Source of the DNA: Streptomyces sp. AM 4-1-1
GTDB lineage: Bacteria > Actinomycetota > Actinomycetes > Streptomycetales > Streptomycetaceae
Reading direction: 5' to 3'
Assembly (NCBI RefSeq): GCF_029167625.1
Contig: NZ_CP119145.1
Location: 1,860,001 to 1,924,000, forward strand
Length of the DNA: 64,000 bases
The position numbers were made by a program, and so were the translations under genes. Under the pieces are notes generated by a model. The model saw only the letters and a list, made by a program, of their open reading frames with translations, searched no databases and was not told the origin of the DNA. Shown here piece by piece: positions 1-9,933 of this stretch. Within the stretch, counting starts at the first letter, position 1; every line of letters begins with the position of its first letter.

Positions 1-305
1 CTGCCTACCGATACTGGCCTACCAAGGTTGAACTGGTGAAGCCATAAGGGCTGACAGTAGGTTCCTGCCTGCGGTATCACCGGAGGGGGCGGTCTCCACG
101 GAGTGGCGGGTTGGCCGCTGAGCGGCAGGGCAAGCGCGAGGACTTACGCGGCTTCAGGCGGGGCCGAGCGGTCGGTCCGGGGCGAGGGCAGTACATACAT
201 CGATGACCAGGGATCTGTGGAACAGCGTCCGCCCGGTGCGGCGATGGCGTCAGGCGTAGGCCGAGGGCGGCCCGCGATCCTTGCGGTCTCAGGGGCAACT
301 CACCG

Positions 306-457
306 CTGCGACTGGGCGAGAAGAAGTTCGCTCAGGTGGAGTCGGCACTGTCCAAGGGGCCGACGGTCACCCGGGCCAAGGACTGACGCTGCCGGTCCGA
401 TGGGCGCCCTTGGCGAGCCGGAGGGTGACCGAGATCATCAAGGACCTCGGTACCTGA
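306..457 (+). pseudogene. Degenerate IS630-like transposase N-terminal remnant
   Basis: An open stretch at 306-386 reads LRLGEKKFAQVESALSKGP and then stops at TGA (384-386). A second frame at 401-457 reads WAPLASRRVTEIIKDLGT and stops at 455-457. The first piece resembles the winged-helix start of IS630-family transposases, where a segment like F-x-x-V-E-x-A-L-x-x-G-P is followed by W-T-L-A-R-V. The order and spacing fit a decayed and frameshifted copy. No intact transposase, DDE motif or terminal inverted repeat is visible, and the rest of 1-481 holds nothing I can assign. The assignment rests on motif memory only. Confidence 0.35.
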
Positions 458-481
458 CGCGGGCGGAGACCGGCAGTGACG

Positions 482-694
482 TCAGGCGCTCAACTCTCCC
501 GTACACACGGCGGAGACGAACCCGGCCCACGCGCCGTCGGCGAGCACCAGCACCGGACCGGCCGGCACCTTGCTGTCACGGACCGGAACAACACCCGACA
601 GCCCGGACCCGACCTCGACGCAGTCACCACCGTTGTTGCCGCTGTAGCTGCTCTTACGCCATGCCACACCGGGCATACCGTCTGTACTCATCAT
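482..694 (-). CDS. DUF397 domain protein, partner of upstream XRE regulator
   Basis: This 70-aa protein contains the DUF397 hallmark W-R-K-S-S-Y-S-G-N-N-G-G-D-C-V-E-V near residues 12-28, followed by V-R-D-S-K. In Streptomyces, DUF397 proteins are very often encoded directly after an XRE/DUF5753 regulator, and some such pairs (for example the BldB- and WhiJ-related families) act on development. Here the start overlaps the stop of the XRE gene by 4 bp (ATGA, 691-694), which indicates translational coupling. It has no enzymatic motif. It is likely a small partner that modulates the regulator, but the target is not known from sequence. Confidence 0.9.
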   Translation of the reverse strand: MMSTDGMPGVAWRKSSYSGNNGGDCVEVGSGLSGVVPVRDSKVPAGPVLVLADGAWAGFVSAVCTGELSA

Positions 695-1512
695 GCGTTC
701 AGTTCCTTCATGGCTTTGACAATCAGGTCGATCGACCGACTGGTTGAGAGCGCGTCTGCTGTCAGCAGATCATAGGCACGCTCGGCCTCCTTGACATGTG
801 CTGGCTCAGCAAGGATCTGCCCCTGCAAAAAGCCGTCCACGTAGACCACATCGGGTCCTTCGTCCAACCTGAGGGTGGAGAACGAGCCATCCACACCGGC
901 ATGGACACCACTGTCGTACGGAATCACCTGGATCACCGTGCTGGGAGTCTCGGCGGCCGTCACCAACTGCTCCAACTGGGCCCGCATGGTCTCAGGGCTG
1001 CCCACGCACCGGCGCAACGCGTTCTCGTCCAGAACGACCCACAACTCAGGCGCGTTCTTTCGATCCAGGATGTGCTGCCGCTCCAACCGAGCCGTCACCA
1101 TCTCGTCAACGACATAGGGATTCGGTCGTCCCGCCGACAGCACAGCCCTCGCGTACGCCTCGGTCTGAAGTAGCCCCGGCATCACCTGAGCCTGGAACGA
1201 CCGAATCACGGTCGCGGCCTCTTCGAGGTCGACGTACGGCCGGAACCACGCCGGATACGCGTACTTGATGACCAGTGGCCACAGCCGTTGGAAGTGGTCC
1301 ACCAACCCGAAGGTCTCATCGCAGAGTTGGGACAGCTCCCTGCTCGGCAATCGCTTCGCCGCCTCGATCTTGTTGAGCAGCGAAGGGGCCATGTGCGCCC
1401 GTTTGGCCAGCTCCCGCTGGGAGATGCCCGCCGCCTCCCGGCGTCGTCGAAGCTCCGTTGCGTAGAACGAAAGAACGGATGACGAGGGGTCAAGCTCGTC
1501 TGCGTATGCCAT
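691..1512 (-). CDS. XRE-family helix-turn-helix regulator with DUF5753 domain
   Basis: This 273-aa protein has an N-terminal HTH at about residues 20-65 (L-R-R-R-R-E-A-A-G-I-S-Q-R-E-L-A then S-L-L-N-K-I-E). A DUF5753 domain follows from about residue 90, recognised by M-P-G-L-L-Q-T-E-A-Y-A-R and the later D-R-K-N-A-P-E-L-W segment. This architecture is one of the most expanded regulator families in Streptomyces and is usually paired with a DUF397 gene, as here with a 4-bp overlap. It presumably binds DNA near its own promoter in the 1513-1788 gap, which also faces a divergent small-ORF operon. No operator could be picked out by eye. Confidence 0.92.
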   Translation of the reverse strand: MAYADELDPSSSVLSFYATELRRRREAAGISQRELAKRAHMAPSLLNKIEAAKRLPSRELSQLCDETFGLVDHFQRLWPLVIKYAYPAWFRPYVDLEEAATVIRSFQAQVMPGLLQTEAYARAVLSAGRPNPYVVDEMVTARLERQHILDRKNAPELWVVLDENALRRCVGSPETMRAQLEQLVTAAETPSTVIQVIPYDSGVHAGVDGSFSTLRLDEGPDVVYVDGFLQGQILAEPAHVKEAERAYDLLTADALSTSRSIDLIVKAMKELNA

Positions 1513-1788
1513 GCGCGCACTTCCTTCCCATTGACATCACCCAGAGTCAACGCCAACTACCTGGCCGCCACGGTCGCGGAACGCGAGTCTAGGAGCACAG
1601 CAGGTAACTGTTCAAAGGGAAGGTACGGCAGCCATGGGCGAGAGGGCATCCCTCCGGCGGGAGGAAGGGAGCGCTGACGTGGGATGCGCCCCCGCCGACA
1701 CGGGCGGTTCGCGGCGTCCGGTGCTCGGTGCGTTCGCTCGTACCGGTGACGCAGAGTTGTCCCCACGCGGTCCGGGAGCCGGGCGGTC

Positions 1789-2043
1789 GTGGTGAGAGGC
1801 AACGATTTCCGTCGGCAACGCGCCTTGCCCGAGGTCGACTCGGCGGTCCACCGGTGGCCGCCGTGCGAGTGCGGCGGCCCCAAGTGCCCGGACAGGAAGC
1901 AGCCTCCGGCCACCGAACTGGTACGCGTGCCCGAATCCGTACCCGTACCGCCGACGGAGAAGGACAGCGCGACGATAGAGCGGGTACGTCACCTGCTCCG
2001 CGAGTACAACCAGCGGCACGGGTTCAACAGGCGGTCCCGGTGA
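1789..2043 (+). CDS. Hypothetical small protein with Cys cluster
   Basis: This 84-aa protein starts at GTG (a second GTG follows at 1792) with GGGAG upstream. It has a conserved-looking block W-P-P-C-E-C-G-G-P-K-C-P-D at residues 23-35, where C26, C28 and C33 could bind a metal, and a basic C-terminal tail (R-H-L-L-R-E-Y-N-Q-R-H-G-F). I do not recognise the family. Codon third positions are G/C-rich, and its stop overlaps the next start (GTGA at 2040-2043), which supports a real operon. It diverges from the XRE/DUF397 pair, a common setting for small accessory genes in Streptomyces. Confidence 0.55.
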   Translation: MVRGNDFRRQRALPEVDSAVHRWPPCECGGPKCPDRKQPPATELVRVPESVPVPPTEKDSATIERVRHLLREYNQRHGFNRRSR

Positions 2044-2402
2044 CGGAGCGCGCGGAAGCACACAGGTCCGTACCGTCCGCCGGGACGCGGGAGCGCACCC
2101 CGCGTGAACGAACACAACGGCGCATCGCCGTGCGCGAGGGCGCGTTCGTCTTCGCCGGTCCGCACGAGATCACGCCCGGGGCGGTCCTGTACGACCGGGG
2201 CGACGACATGCCGGGCCGGGTGCGCGAGCGGGACGGCCTCTACATCTACCTGGAACGCCCCACCGGCCGCGTATGGCGTGTGCACTACCAACGCCTGCGC
2301 CCGGCGACGAGGTGGGAACACAGACAGCTCACGGCCATCGGAAGACTGCACCGGGACCGGTTGAAGGGAATGACATGGACTGCGTCATCTGCGAGAACCT
2401 GA
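2040..2402 (+). CDS. Hypothetical protein coupled to upstream small ORF
   Basis: This 120-aa ORF begins at the GTG that overlaps the preceding TGA (GTGA). Its N-terminal 30 residues are Arg- and Thr-rich. The core reads V-R-E-G-A-F-V-F-A-G-P-H-E-I and D-G-L-Y-I-Y-L-E-R-P-T-G-R-V, looks like a compact beta-rich domain, and ends with R-W-E-H-R-Q-L. Small proteins of this type recur beside XRE/DUF397 loci in Streptomyces, but I know of no function. Its last 28 nt overlap the next ORF in another frame. Confidence 0.55.
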   Translation: MTERAEAHRSVPSAGTRERTPRERTQRRIAVREGAFVFAGPHEITPGAVLYDRGDDMPGRVRERDGLYIYLERPTGRVWRVHYQRLRPATRWEHRQLTAIGRLHRDRLKGMTWTASSART

Positions 2403-2533
2403 CCGCCGGACTGACGGCGGCCGAAGCGGCGGGAGACGCCTCCATGGCCGTGGACTGCCGGGTGCTGCTCCGTCGTCATCCGCAGCACGACGACGTCCCC
2501 GTACCGGCCGAGAACCTCCTCAGCCCTTGCTGA
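2375..2533 (+). CDS. Very small Cys-containing hypothetical protein
   Basis: This 52-aa ORF has an ATG preceded by GAAGGGA at good spacing, inside the 3' end of the previous gene. It starts M-D-C-V-I-C-E-N, giving a C-x2-C pair (C3, C6) with further Cys at 28 and 52, then an Ala-rich helix and a polar tail. It resembles a half zinc finger. It completes a three-gene overlapping run (1789-2533). I cannot assign a role. Confidence 0.5.
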   Translation: MDCVICENLTAGLTAAEAAGDASMAVDCRVLLRRHPQHDDVPVPAENLLSPC

Positions 2534-2680
2534 CTTCCGCCACGCTTTGTGGCGTGCTGTGAAGGTGGCCGGAGACATCCGTCGTTCGTTGACCGCGTGC
2601 CGGGGTATGGAACCGGGCGGCCTCGGGGCCGGTGGCCAGGGCGCGGTGTCGAAGGGACCGGGCGGCCCGGGGCCGGTCGG

Positions 2681-3040
2681 TCAAGGGCGGTCCAGGCGCA
2701 GGCGTTCCGCCTTCGGGAGACCCGCCACCACCAGGTCGTACGAGTCCTCGACCAGTTCGCGCAGGCGACGGTCCGGGAGGCCGGAGACGGTGACCGTGTT
2801 CCAGTGGCGTTTGTTGAGGTGCCAACCGGGGACCACCGCGTCGTACGTCTCGCGCAGCCGGACCGCCTCCTCCGGGTCGCACTTCAGGGAGACCGTCAGG
2901 GGACGCTGCTCCAGTGCGCAGAACGCGAAGATCTTGCCGCCCACCTTGAAGACCGAAAGCTCCGGACTGCGCGGGAACGGCACGTCCCGCGACGCGCCGT
3001 TCAGGTCCAGGCAGAAGGCGCTCAGCTCTCCCGGGGTCAC
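2681..3040 (-). CDS. MmcQ/YjbR family protein
   Basis: This 119-aa protein covers the whole YjbR/MmcQ fold (a double-wing, CyaY-like domain). Recognisable parts are V-F-K-V-G-G-K-I-F-A-F, S-L-K-C-D-P-E-E-A, the P-G-W-H-L-N-K-R-H-W-N-T-V signature near residue 80, and the C-terminal L-V-E-D-S-Y-D-L-V. The family is thought to bind DNA, but its cellular role is not established. The GTG start overlaps the stop of the CBS-domain gene (GTGA, 3037-3040), so it is the last gene of the phoH-ybeY-CBS string. Confidence 0.88.
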   Translation of the reverse strand: MTPGELSAFCLDLNGASRDVPFPRSPELSVFKVGGKIFAFCALEQRPLTVSLKCDPEEAVRLRETYDAVVPGWHLNKRHWNTVTVSGLPDRRLRELVEDSYDLVVAGLPKAERLRLDRP

Positions 3041-4320
3041 GCGGTCTCCGTCTTCTCCGGTTCCACCAGCACGGTGACGATCTTGTTGCGCCGGCCGGCC
3101 GGGGATTCGGCCGTCAGCCGGAGCACGCGGCCGTCGGGGAGGTCGACCACCGCCGTGGCCCCGGCGATCGGGACCCGACCCAATGCCTTCGCCAGCAGCC
3201 CGCCGACCGTCTCCACGTCCTCGTCGTCGTATTCGTCGAGGCCGAACAGCTCCCCGAGGTCGCCGATGTCGAGGCGGGCCGTCACCCGGAAGCAGCCGTT
3301 CTCCAGGGGCTCCACGGGCGGGAGTTCACGGTCGTACTCGTCGGTGATCTCGCCGACGATCTCCTCAAGGATGTCCTCGATGGTGACGATGCCCGCCGTG
3401 CCGCCGTACTCGTCGATGACGACGGCGACGTGGTTGCGCCGCTGCTGCATCTCGCGCAGCAGGTCCCCGGCGTTCTTGGTGTCGGGGACGAACACGGCGG
3501 GCCGCATCGCCGTGGAGACGAGATCGGCCTCCGACTCGCGGTTGATGTGCGTCTTGCGGACCAGGTCCTTGAGATAGACGATGCCGACGATGTCGTCCTC
3601 GTTCTCCCCGGTGACCGGGATGCGCGAGAAACCGGAGCGCAGCGCCAGCGTCAGCGCCTGCCGGATCGTCTTGTAGCGCTCTATGCAGACCAGGTCGGTG
3701 CGCGGCACCATGACTTCGCGTACGAGCGTGTCGCCCAGCTCGAAGACCGAGTGCACCATGCGGCGCTCCTCGTCCTCGATGAGGGATTCCTGCTCGGCGA
3801 GGTCGACCATCGCCCGCAGCTCGGCCTCGCTCGCGAACGGGCCCTTGCGGAAGCCCTGACCTGGTGTCAGCGCGTTGCCCAGCAGGATCAGGAGTTGCGG
3901 GACCGGGCCCATGATCCTGGCGAGCGGCAGCAGGACGTACGCCGCCGCGGTGGCCGTGTTCAGCGGGTGCTGGCGGCCGATGGTGCGCGGCGAGACGCCG
4001 ATGGCGACGTACGAGACGAGCACCATCACGCCCATGGCGAGGGCCAGCGCCTGCCAGGTCTCCCGGAATTCGTTCAGGCAGACGTAGGTGACGAGCACCC
4101 CGGCGGACATCTCGCAGGCGACCCGCACCAGCAGGGCGACGTTGAGATAGCGGGTCGGGTCGGCGGCGACCTGGGCCAGCTTGGCGCTGCCGCGTCGGCC
4201 GGACCGGGCCGCCTCGGCCGCCCGGAAGCTCGACACCCGGGCGATGCCGGCCTCGGCGCAGGCCGCCAGCCAGCCGACGACGACCAGCAGCACCGCGCCC
4301 GCGACGAGTGGAAGGCTCAC
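3037..4320 (-). CDS. Hemolysin/CNNM-type membrane protein with CBS pair and CorC_HlyC domain
   Basis: This 427-aa protein has an N-terminal DUF21 (CNNM) membrane region of about four hydrophobic segments in the first 140 residues. Tandem CBS domains follow (E-V-M-V-P-R-T-D-L near 200; [11 protein letters not shown] near 310), then a C-terminal CorC_HlyC domain. CNNM/CorC proteins are linked to Mg2+ or Co2+ efflux; the hemolysin label is historical. It sits in the conserved order phoH-ybeY-this gene and overlaps both neighbours by 4 bp, so the string is almost certainly cotranscribed. CBS domains suggest control by adenine nucleotides. Confidence 0.93.
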   Translation of the reverse strand: MSLPLVAGAVLLVVVGWLAACAEAGIARVSSFRAAEAARSGRRGSAKLAQVAADPTRYLNVALLVRVACEMSAGVLVTYVCLNEFRETWQALALAMGVMVLVSYVAIGVSPRTIGRQHPLNTATAAAYVLLPLARIMGPVPQLLILLGNALTPGQGFRKGPFASEAELRAMVDLAEQESLIEDEERRMVHSVFELGDTLVREVMVPRTDLVCIERYKTIRQALTLALRSGFSRIPVTGENEDDIVGIVYLKDLVRKTHINRESEADLVSTAMRPAVFVPDTKNAGDLLREMQQRRNHVAVVIDEYGGTAGIVTIEDILEEIVGEITDEYDRELPPVEPLENGCFRVTARLDIGDLGELFGLDEYDDEDVETVGGLLAKALGRVPIAGATAVVDLPDGRVLRLTAESPAGRRNKIVTVLVEPEKTETA

Positions 4321-4814
4321 GAGAGGGTGGGGGCCGGGGACGGGCCTTCCAGCCCGTGCTCGGCGCGCCAGCCGTCGACGATCGCGGCCTGGAGGCCGAA
4401 CATCTCGGCCTTCTCGTCCGGCTCCTCGTGGTCGTAACCCAGGAGGTGCAGCACTCCGTGGACGGTGAGGAGCTGAAGCTCCTCGTCCATGGAGTGCCCG
4501 GTCTCCGCGTCCTCGCCCTGCTTCTTCGCGACCTCGGGACAGAGCACGATGTCACCGAGGAGTCCCTGCGGGGGCTCCTCGTCGTCCTTGGACGGCGGGC
4601 GCAGTTCGTCCATCGGGAAGGACATGACGTCCGTCGGACCCGGCAGGTCCATCCACTGCATGTGGAGCTGTTCCATGGCGTCGGTGTCCACCACGATCAC
4701 CGAGAGTTCGGAGAGCGGATGGATGCGCATCCGCGCGAGGGCGTAGCGGGCGATGTCGAGGATCGCCTGCTCGTCGACCTCGGTTCCGGACTCGTTGTTG
4801 ACGTCGATCGACAT
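4317..4814 (-). CDS. ybeY: Endoribonuclease YbeY, rRNA maturation factor
   Basis: This 165-aa protein carries the family zinc motif [11 protein letters not shown] with H119, H123 and H129, preceded by the conserved T-D-V-M-S-F-P block. YbeY takes part in 16S rRNA 3' processing and ribosome quality control and is often encoded next to phoH, as here with a 13-bp gap. Its TGA overlaps the GTG of the CBS-domain gene. The acidic insert D-D-E-E near residue 78 is typical of the actinobacterial form. The start ATG at 4814 gives the usual length. Confidence 0.95.
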   Translation of the reverse strand: MSIDVNNESGTEVDEQAILDIARYALARMRIHPLSELSVIVVDTDAMEQLHMQWMDLPGPTDVMSFPMDELRPPSKDDEEPPQGLLGDIVLCPEVAKKQGEDAETGHSMDEELQLLTVHGVLHLLGYDHEEPDEKAEMFGLQAAIVDGWRAEHGLEGPSPAPTLS

Positions 4815-4827
4815 GGTGCTGTCTGGT

Positions 4828-5892
<1,065 letters not shown>

Positions 5893-5972
5893 GGGCCGGC
5901 TCTGTGGCCTGCACATACCTCCCGTAAAGAGGCTTTCGCTGTTCGACAGCCTCTGTGACATCAAGCCTACGA

Positions 5973-5993
5973 CTCGGCGCGGACAACGCCGAG
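5973..5993. terminator. Hairpins between PfkB kinase and phoH
   Basis: CTCGGCG (5973-5979) pairs with CGCCGAG (5987-5993) and is followed by GGCTTTTC. A second 7-bp stem, AGAGGCT/AGCCTCT, lies at 5928-5934 and 5948-5954. Both lie between the end of the kinase gene and the start of phoH on the same strand, so either could reduce readthrough. The T-run orients the first hairpin rightward, so the assignment is weak. Confidence 0.3.
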
Positions 5994-6074
5994 GGCTTTT
6001 CCCGGGCGGACGGCTCCCATGTCCTGGGCGGACGGCACCCGGCTCCCGCGTGGAAGCGGCGGTGCGCGTACGCC

Positions 6075-7277
6075 TCAGGGGTGGCGGAAGCCGATCGTCG
6101 GGACCGCGCGGCGCAGTGGCCAGGGCCGGGCCGTCGCGGGCAGCAGTTCCTCCAGGAACGCGTACCGTCGCAGCGCGGCCGGGTCCTGGCCCGGGAGGGT
6201 CCGCACCCGCTGCCACCAGGCGGCGACCTCCGCCCAGCCGGGCGCGGACAGCGAGCCGCCGAACTCCTGTACGGAGAGCGCGGCGGTCAGCCCGGCGAAG
6301 GCCAGCCGGTCGGCCAGCGGCCAGTCCGCGAGGGTGCCGGTGACGAACCCGGCGACGAAGACGTCGCCCGCACCGGTCGGGTCCAGGGCCTCCACCTCGA
6401 TGGCGGGCACCTCGGCGGTGACGCCGGTGGCCGCGTCCACCGCGTACGCGCCCTCGGCGCCGAGGGTGACCACGGCGAGCGGCACCCGTTCGGCCAGGGC
6501 GTGCGCGGCGGCGCGCGGACAGTCGGTACGGGTGTAGCGCATCGCCTCCTGGGCGTTGGGCAGGAACGCCTCGCAGTGCTCCAGGTCGGCCAGCGCGTCG
6601 AGGTCCCAGCGTCCGGTCTCGTCCCAGCCCACGTCGGCGAAGATCCGGGCGCCGCTCCGGGCGGCCATGGCGACCCAGGGCTCCGTGCGGCCGGGCACCA
6701 GTGAGGCGACGGCTGCGCGGGCCCTGGGCGGGCAGCGTGGAAAAGGTTCCTCGGGGGCGGCGGGCGAGGTGCCGGACGGGGTGGCGGGCGAAGTGCCGGT
6801 CGGGGCAGTGGGCGAGGCGGCGGGCGTCGTACCGGAGGGGCCGGCCGCGTCGGTGTCCACCGCCGCCGGGGGCGGGGCCTCGTGGCCGTGCGAGACCATC
6901 GTGCGTTCGCCCTCGTACGCCATGGAGACCGTGACCGGCGAGTGCCAGCCGGGGACGGTGTGCGACATCGACAGGTCGATGCCCTCGCCCTGTTCCATGG
7001 CGTCCCAGCAGTACTCGCCGTAGTGGTCGTCGCCGAAAGCCGCCGCGAGCGAGGTGTGCAGTCCGAGCCGGGCGAGCGCGGTGGCCATGTTGGCGACCCC
7101 GCCGGGGCTGGAGCCCATGCCCCGCGCCCAGCTCTCCGTACCGCGTACGGGGGCGCTGTCCAGGCCGGTGAAGATGATGTCGAGGAAGACCGTCCCGGTC
7201 AGGAACACATCGCAGTGCGGGTCCTGGGGGGCGCGCAGCCCGTCCAGCGGATCGATGCCTGGATTGTCTGTGTTCAC
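6075..7277 (-). CDS. PfkB-family carbohydrate kinase
   Basis: This 400-aa ribokinase-fold enzyme phosphorylates a sugar or nucleoside; the substrate cannot be told. It has the N-terminal motif G-G-V-A-N-M-A-T-A-L-A-R-L-G and the C-terminal anion-hole and catalytic motif D-P-T-G-A-G-D-V-F-V-A-G-F. The GTG at 7277 is chosen because GGGGAG lies 6 nt upstream; an upstream in-frame start lacks this. Unusually, a low-complexity Ala/Pro/Thr/Gly insertion of about 35 residues interrupts the fold near residues 145-180 and corresponds to a 24-bp coding repeat (6757-6840). It is longer than typical family members because of this loop. Confidence 0.85.
   Translation of the reverse strand: MNTDNPGIDPLDGLRAPQDPHCDVFLTGTVFLDIIFTGLDSAPVRGTESWARGMGSSPGGVANMATALARLGLHTSLAAAFGDDHYGEYCWDAMEQGEGIDLSMSHTVPGWHSPVTVSMAYEGERTMVSHGHEAPPPAAVDTDAAGPSGTTPAASPTAPTGTSPATPSGTSPAAPEEPFPRCPPRARAAVASLVPGRTEPWVAMAARSGARIFADVGWDETGRWDLDALADLEHCEAFLPNAQEAMRYTRTDCPRAAAHALAERVPLAVVTLGAEGAYAVDAATGVTAEVPAIEVEALDPTGAGDVFVAGFVTGTLADWPLADRLAFAGLTAALSVQEFGGSLSAPGWAEVAAWWQRVRTLPGQDPAALRRYAFLEELLPATARPWPLRRAVPTIGFRHP
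6757..6840. repeat. In-frame 24-bp coding repeat inside PfkB kinase gene
   Basis: Two near-identical 24-bp units (6757-6780 and 6781-6804) and a degenerate longer third unit (6805-6840) encode a Thr/Pro/Ala/Gly loop. The unit length is a multiple of three, so the reading frame is kept. It resembles, at coding level, the intergenic tandem arrays seen elsewhere in the window. Confidence 0.7.
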
Positions 7278-7618
7278 GTGCGCTCCCCGGTGGTGGCAGA
7301 TCAGGCCAGTGTGCACGATCCGGCCACCGGGGACAGACGAATCCGTGACACCTGCCCCACATGACTGACCTGCGGAAACTCATGCTGCTACCCATGATTT
7401 GAGACGATAAACATTCCGGTGACCCAGATCACATCGAGTCGTCTTTCGGTCAGCTGTGCGCAGTTGATACAAATTGGCCCGCGAGCACCATCGGAGCACG
7501 TTACCGACGAGTGACGCATCCCTCTCTCATGCCACCCTCTTCACGCATATCCGCGTGTATCGCCGCACCCTCCCCTGCCTTCTTCCCGCCTCCCCCAGGC
7601 ATGTCCTCAGGAACGCCC
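7278..7618. other. Divergent intergenic region, kinase / MFS transporter
   Basis: About 340 bp separate two divergently transcribed genes and must hold both promoters. The segment 7395-7480 is A/T-richer than its surroundings, for example GATGATTTGAGACGATAAAC and TTGATACAAATTGG, and is the likeliest promoter zone. I cannot assign -10/-35 boxes with confidence. No small ORF with a good ribosome binding site was found. Confidence 0.5.
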
Positions 7619-8977
7619 ATGTCCTCGCGCCCGCGCGCCGTGGGGCCCCTGGTCGCCGTCTTCACCGCCGGTCACCTCGCCTCGTACCTCCTCCCCACCC
7701 TCGTCGGACGGCTCAGCGCCGGGCTGGGGCTCAACCCGGCCCAGGCCGGTGCGGTCGGCAGCGCTCTCCTGCTCAGCTCGGCCATCACCGGCTTCGTGCT
7801 CGCGGGGCGCGTCGAAGGGGGCGGGCCCCGGCGGCCCGCACGGATCGGCCTGGCGCTGGCCACGGCCGGGTACGGCTGCGCCGCGCTGGCCGGGACCGTG
7901 CCACTGGTGGTCCTGGGCGCGGTGATCGGCGGCATCGGTTCCGGTACGGCGACGGTGGTCGCGGTCGCCGGTATCGCCGCCGGGAGCGATCCGCACCGGG
8001 GCTCGTCCCTCGGGCTGCTGAGCGTCTCCGCGACGGCGGGCGTCCTCTATCTGACGCTGCCGCACCTCGGCGGCGGACACCGGCTGCCGTTCCTCGCGAT
8101 CGCGTTCGTCGCCCTGCTCGTCCAGCCCGCCACCGGACGCCTCGGCCGGGCCCTTCCCGCCACGGCCGTCACACCCGCCGCGGGCCGGCTGCCGCACCGC
8201 CGCTCGGGCCTGGTCCTGGCGGGCGGGATGCTGTGCTGGTCCATGGCGCAGAACGCCCTGTGGGGCGTGAGCGGCAGGATCGGTGTGGTGCGGGCCGGGC
8301 TCACCGAGGTGACCATCGGCGCGGTGCTCGCCGCCTCGCTCGGCGCCGGACTGCTCGGGCTGGCGGGGGCCGGGCTGCTCGGCGCGCGCCTCGGGCGGGC
8401 CGTGCCGATCGGGCTGGGCACGGTGGTGATCGCGGCGAGCATCGTGCTCTGTTCGTCGGCGCGCGGCCTGGGCTCGTTCGCGACCGGCGAGATCGTGTGG
8501 AACACGCTGTACCCGGTGGTCCTGACGTATCTGATCGGGCTGGCCGCCTCGCTCGACGCGCGCGGCCGGTGGGCGGTGTTCGCCGGGTCGGCCTCGTCCG
8601 TCGGTGTGGCGTGCGGCCCGATGCTGGGCAGCGTCCTCTCGGAGGCGGCCGGCTATCAGGGCATGGGGCTCCTGCTCGGGGCCGCCACCCTGCTGATCGC
8701 GGCGCCCTTCACGGCCGTGGCCCTGCACATCGGGGGCCGTCCGCTGGTGCCGGGCTCGGTCCGCCGTCGCGGTGGCGCGCCCACCGCCCTGCTGGCCGCC
8801 ACCACGGGCAAACCGCCCGGGGCCGTGCCCAGGCTGGGCGCCCCCGAGCAGGCTGTCGCGGAACTGCGGGTGACCGCCCTGCGCCGTCGGCGACCCGCCA
8901 GGAACGCGTTCCGCCCGGCCGGTCCCACGAACGGGACGGGTCAGTCGAACTCGTACGCCTCGACCTCGGACAGATAG
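7619..8977 (+). CDS. MFS transporter
   Basis: This 452-aa integral membrane protein has about 10-12 hydrophobic segments rich in Ala, Gly, Leu and Val, in two halves joined by a basic loop (G-R-L-P-H-R-R-S-G near residue 200). It matches the major facilitator fold, but no substrate motif stands out. The ATG at 7619 is preferred because AGGA lies 6 nt upstream; in-frame starts at 7601 and 7511 have poorer sites. The last 60 or so residues are hydrophilic and Arg-rich, and the 3' end overlaps the convergent adenosine deaminase gene by 37 bp. That tail may have come from loss of an earlier stop. Confidence 0.82.
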   Translation: MSSRPRAVGPLVAVFTAGHLASYLLPTLVGRLSAGLGLNPAQAGAVGSALLLSSAITGFVLAGRVEGGGPRRPARIGLALATAGYGCAALAGTVPLVVLGAVIGGIGSGTATVVAVAGIAAGSDPHRGSSLGLLSVSATAGVLYLTLPHLGGGHRLPFLAIAFVALLVQPATGRLGRALPATAVTPAAGRLPHRRSGLVLAGGMLCWSMAQNALWGVSGRIGVVRAGLTEVTIGAVLAASLGAGLLGLAGAGLLGARLGRAVPIGLGTVVIAASIVLCSSARGLGSFATGEIVWNTLYPVVLTYLIGLAASLDARGRWAVFAGSASSVGVACGPMLGSVLSEAAGYQGMGLLLGAATLLIAAPFTAVALHIGGRPLVPGSVRRRGGAPTALLAATTGKPPGAVPRLGAPEQAVAELRVTALRRRRPARNAFRPAGPTNGTGQSNSYASTSDR

Positions 8978-9933
8978 CGCGCCCTGCGCTCCTCGTCGTG
9001 ATCGAGGAAGGCCGCCTCGAACGAGTTGCGGGCCAGGGTCCGCAGCTCCTCCGGGTCCAGGCCGAGCGCTTCCCGGACGGCGTGGAAGGTGTCGCCCGCG
9101 TATCCGCCGAAGTAGGCGGGGTCGTCGGAGTTCACCGTGCAGTGCAGTCCGGCGGCCAGCATGGTGCGCAGCGGGTGCTTCTCCAGGGTCTCGACCGCGC
9201 GCAGCCGTACGTTGGACAGCGGGCAGAGTGTCAGCGGCACCCGCTCGGCGACCAGCCGTTCCACCAGTTCCGGGTCCTCCAGGCACCTCAGCCCGTGGTC
9301 GACGCGCTCCACGCCGAGGACGTCCAGGGCCTCCCGGATGTACGCGGGCGGACCCTCCTCGCCCGCGTGGGCGACCTTCCGCAGTCCGAGTGCCCCGGCC
9401 GCCTCGTACACCTCGCGGAACTTCGCGGGCGGGTGGCCGACCTCGGCGGAGTCCAGTCCGACGGCGCTGATCCGGTGCAGGTACGGCTTGGCGGACTCCA
9501 GCGTCTCCAGCGCCGATTCGGCGGACAGATCACGCAGGAAGCACATGATCAGCTGGGCGGAGACGCCGTGCCGTTCCTCGGCGCGCTCCAGCGCCCGGCC
9601 GAGTCCTTCGACGACCGCGCCGATCGGGACACCGCGCGCGGTGTGCGCCTGCGGGTCGAAGAAGATCTCCGCGTGGCGCACGCCCTGGGCGGCGGCGCGG
9701 GCGAGATAGGCGTCGGCGAGTTCGGTGAAGTCGTCCTCGGTGCGCAGCACCGTCATCAGCGCGTAGTAGAGGTCGAGGAAGGACTGGAGGTCGTCGAAGA
9801 GGTACGCGGCCCGCAGTTCCTCGGTGTCGGCGTACGGCAGGGTCACGCCGTTGCGCGCGGCGAGCGCGAAGGCCAGCTCGGGTTCGAGGGTTCCTTCGAT
9901 GTGGAGGTGGAGTTCGGCCTTGGGGAGGTGCAC
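8941..9933 (-). CDS. add: Adenosine deaminase
   Basis: This 330-aa enzyme hydrolyses adenosine (and deoxyadenosine) to inosine in purine salvage. It shows the zinc ligands H9 and H11 in A-E-L-H-L-H-I-E-G-T-L, the H-A-G-E-E motif of the catalytic region, and S-D-D-P-A-Y-F-G near residue 265 carrying the metal-binding Asp. Length matches the cytosolic ADA family. The start is GTG at 9933. The 3' end runs into the convergent MFS gene. An AMP-deaminase or adenine-deaminase role is less likely given the motif set. Confidence 0.9.
   Translation of the reverse strand: MHLPKAELHLHIEGTLEPELAFALAARNGVTLPYADTEELRAAYLFDDLQSFLDLYYALMTVLRTEDDFTELADAYLARAAAQGVRHAEIFFDPQAHTARGVPIGAVVEGLGRALERAEERHGVSAQLIMCFLRDLSAESALETLESAKPYLHRISAVGLDSAEVGHPPAKFREVYEAAGALGLRKVAHAGEEGPPAYIREALDVLGVERVDHGLRCLEDPELVERLVAERVPLTLCPLSNVRLRAVETLEKHPLRTMLAAGLHCTVNSDDPAYFGGYAGDTFHAVREALGLDPEELRTLARNSFEAAFLDHDEERRARYLSEVEAYEFD

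Noticed and set aside
2547..3577. Plus-strand frames opposite mmcQ and the CBS protein
   Set aside because: They overlap recognised minus-strand genes completely and show no domain features.
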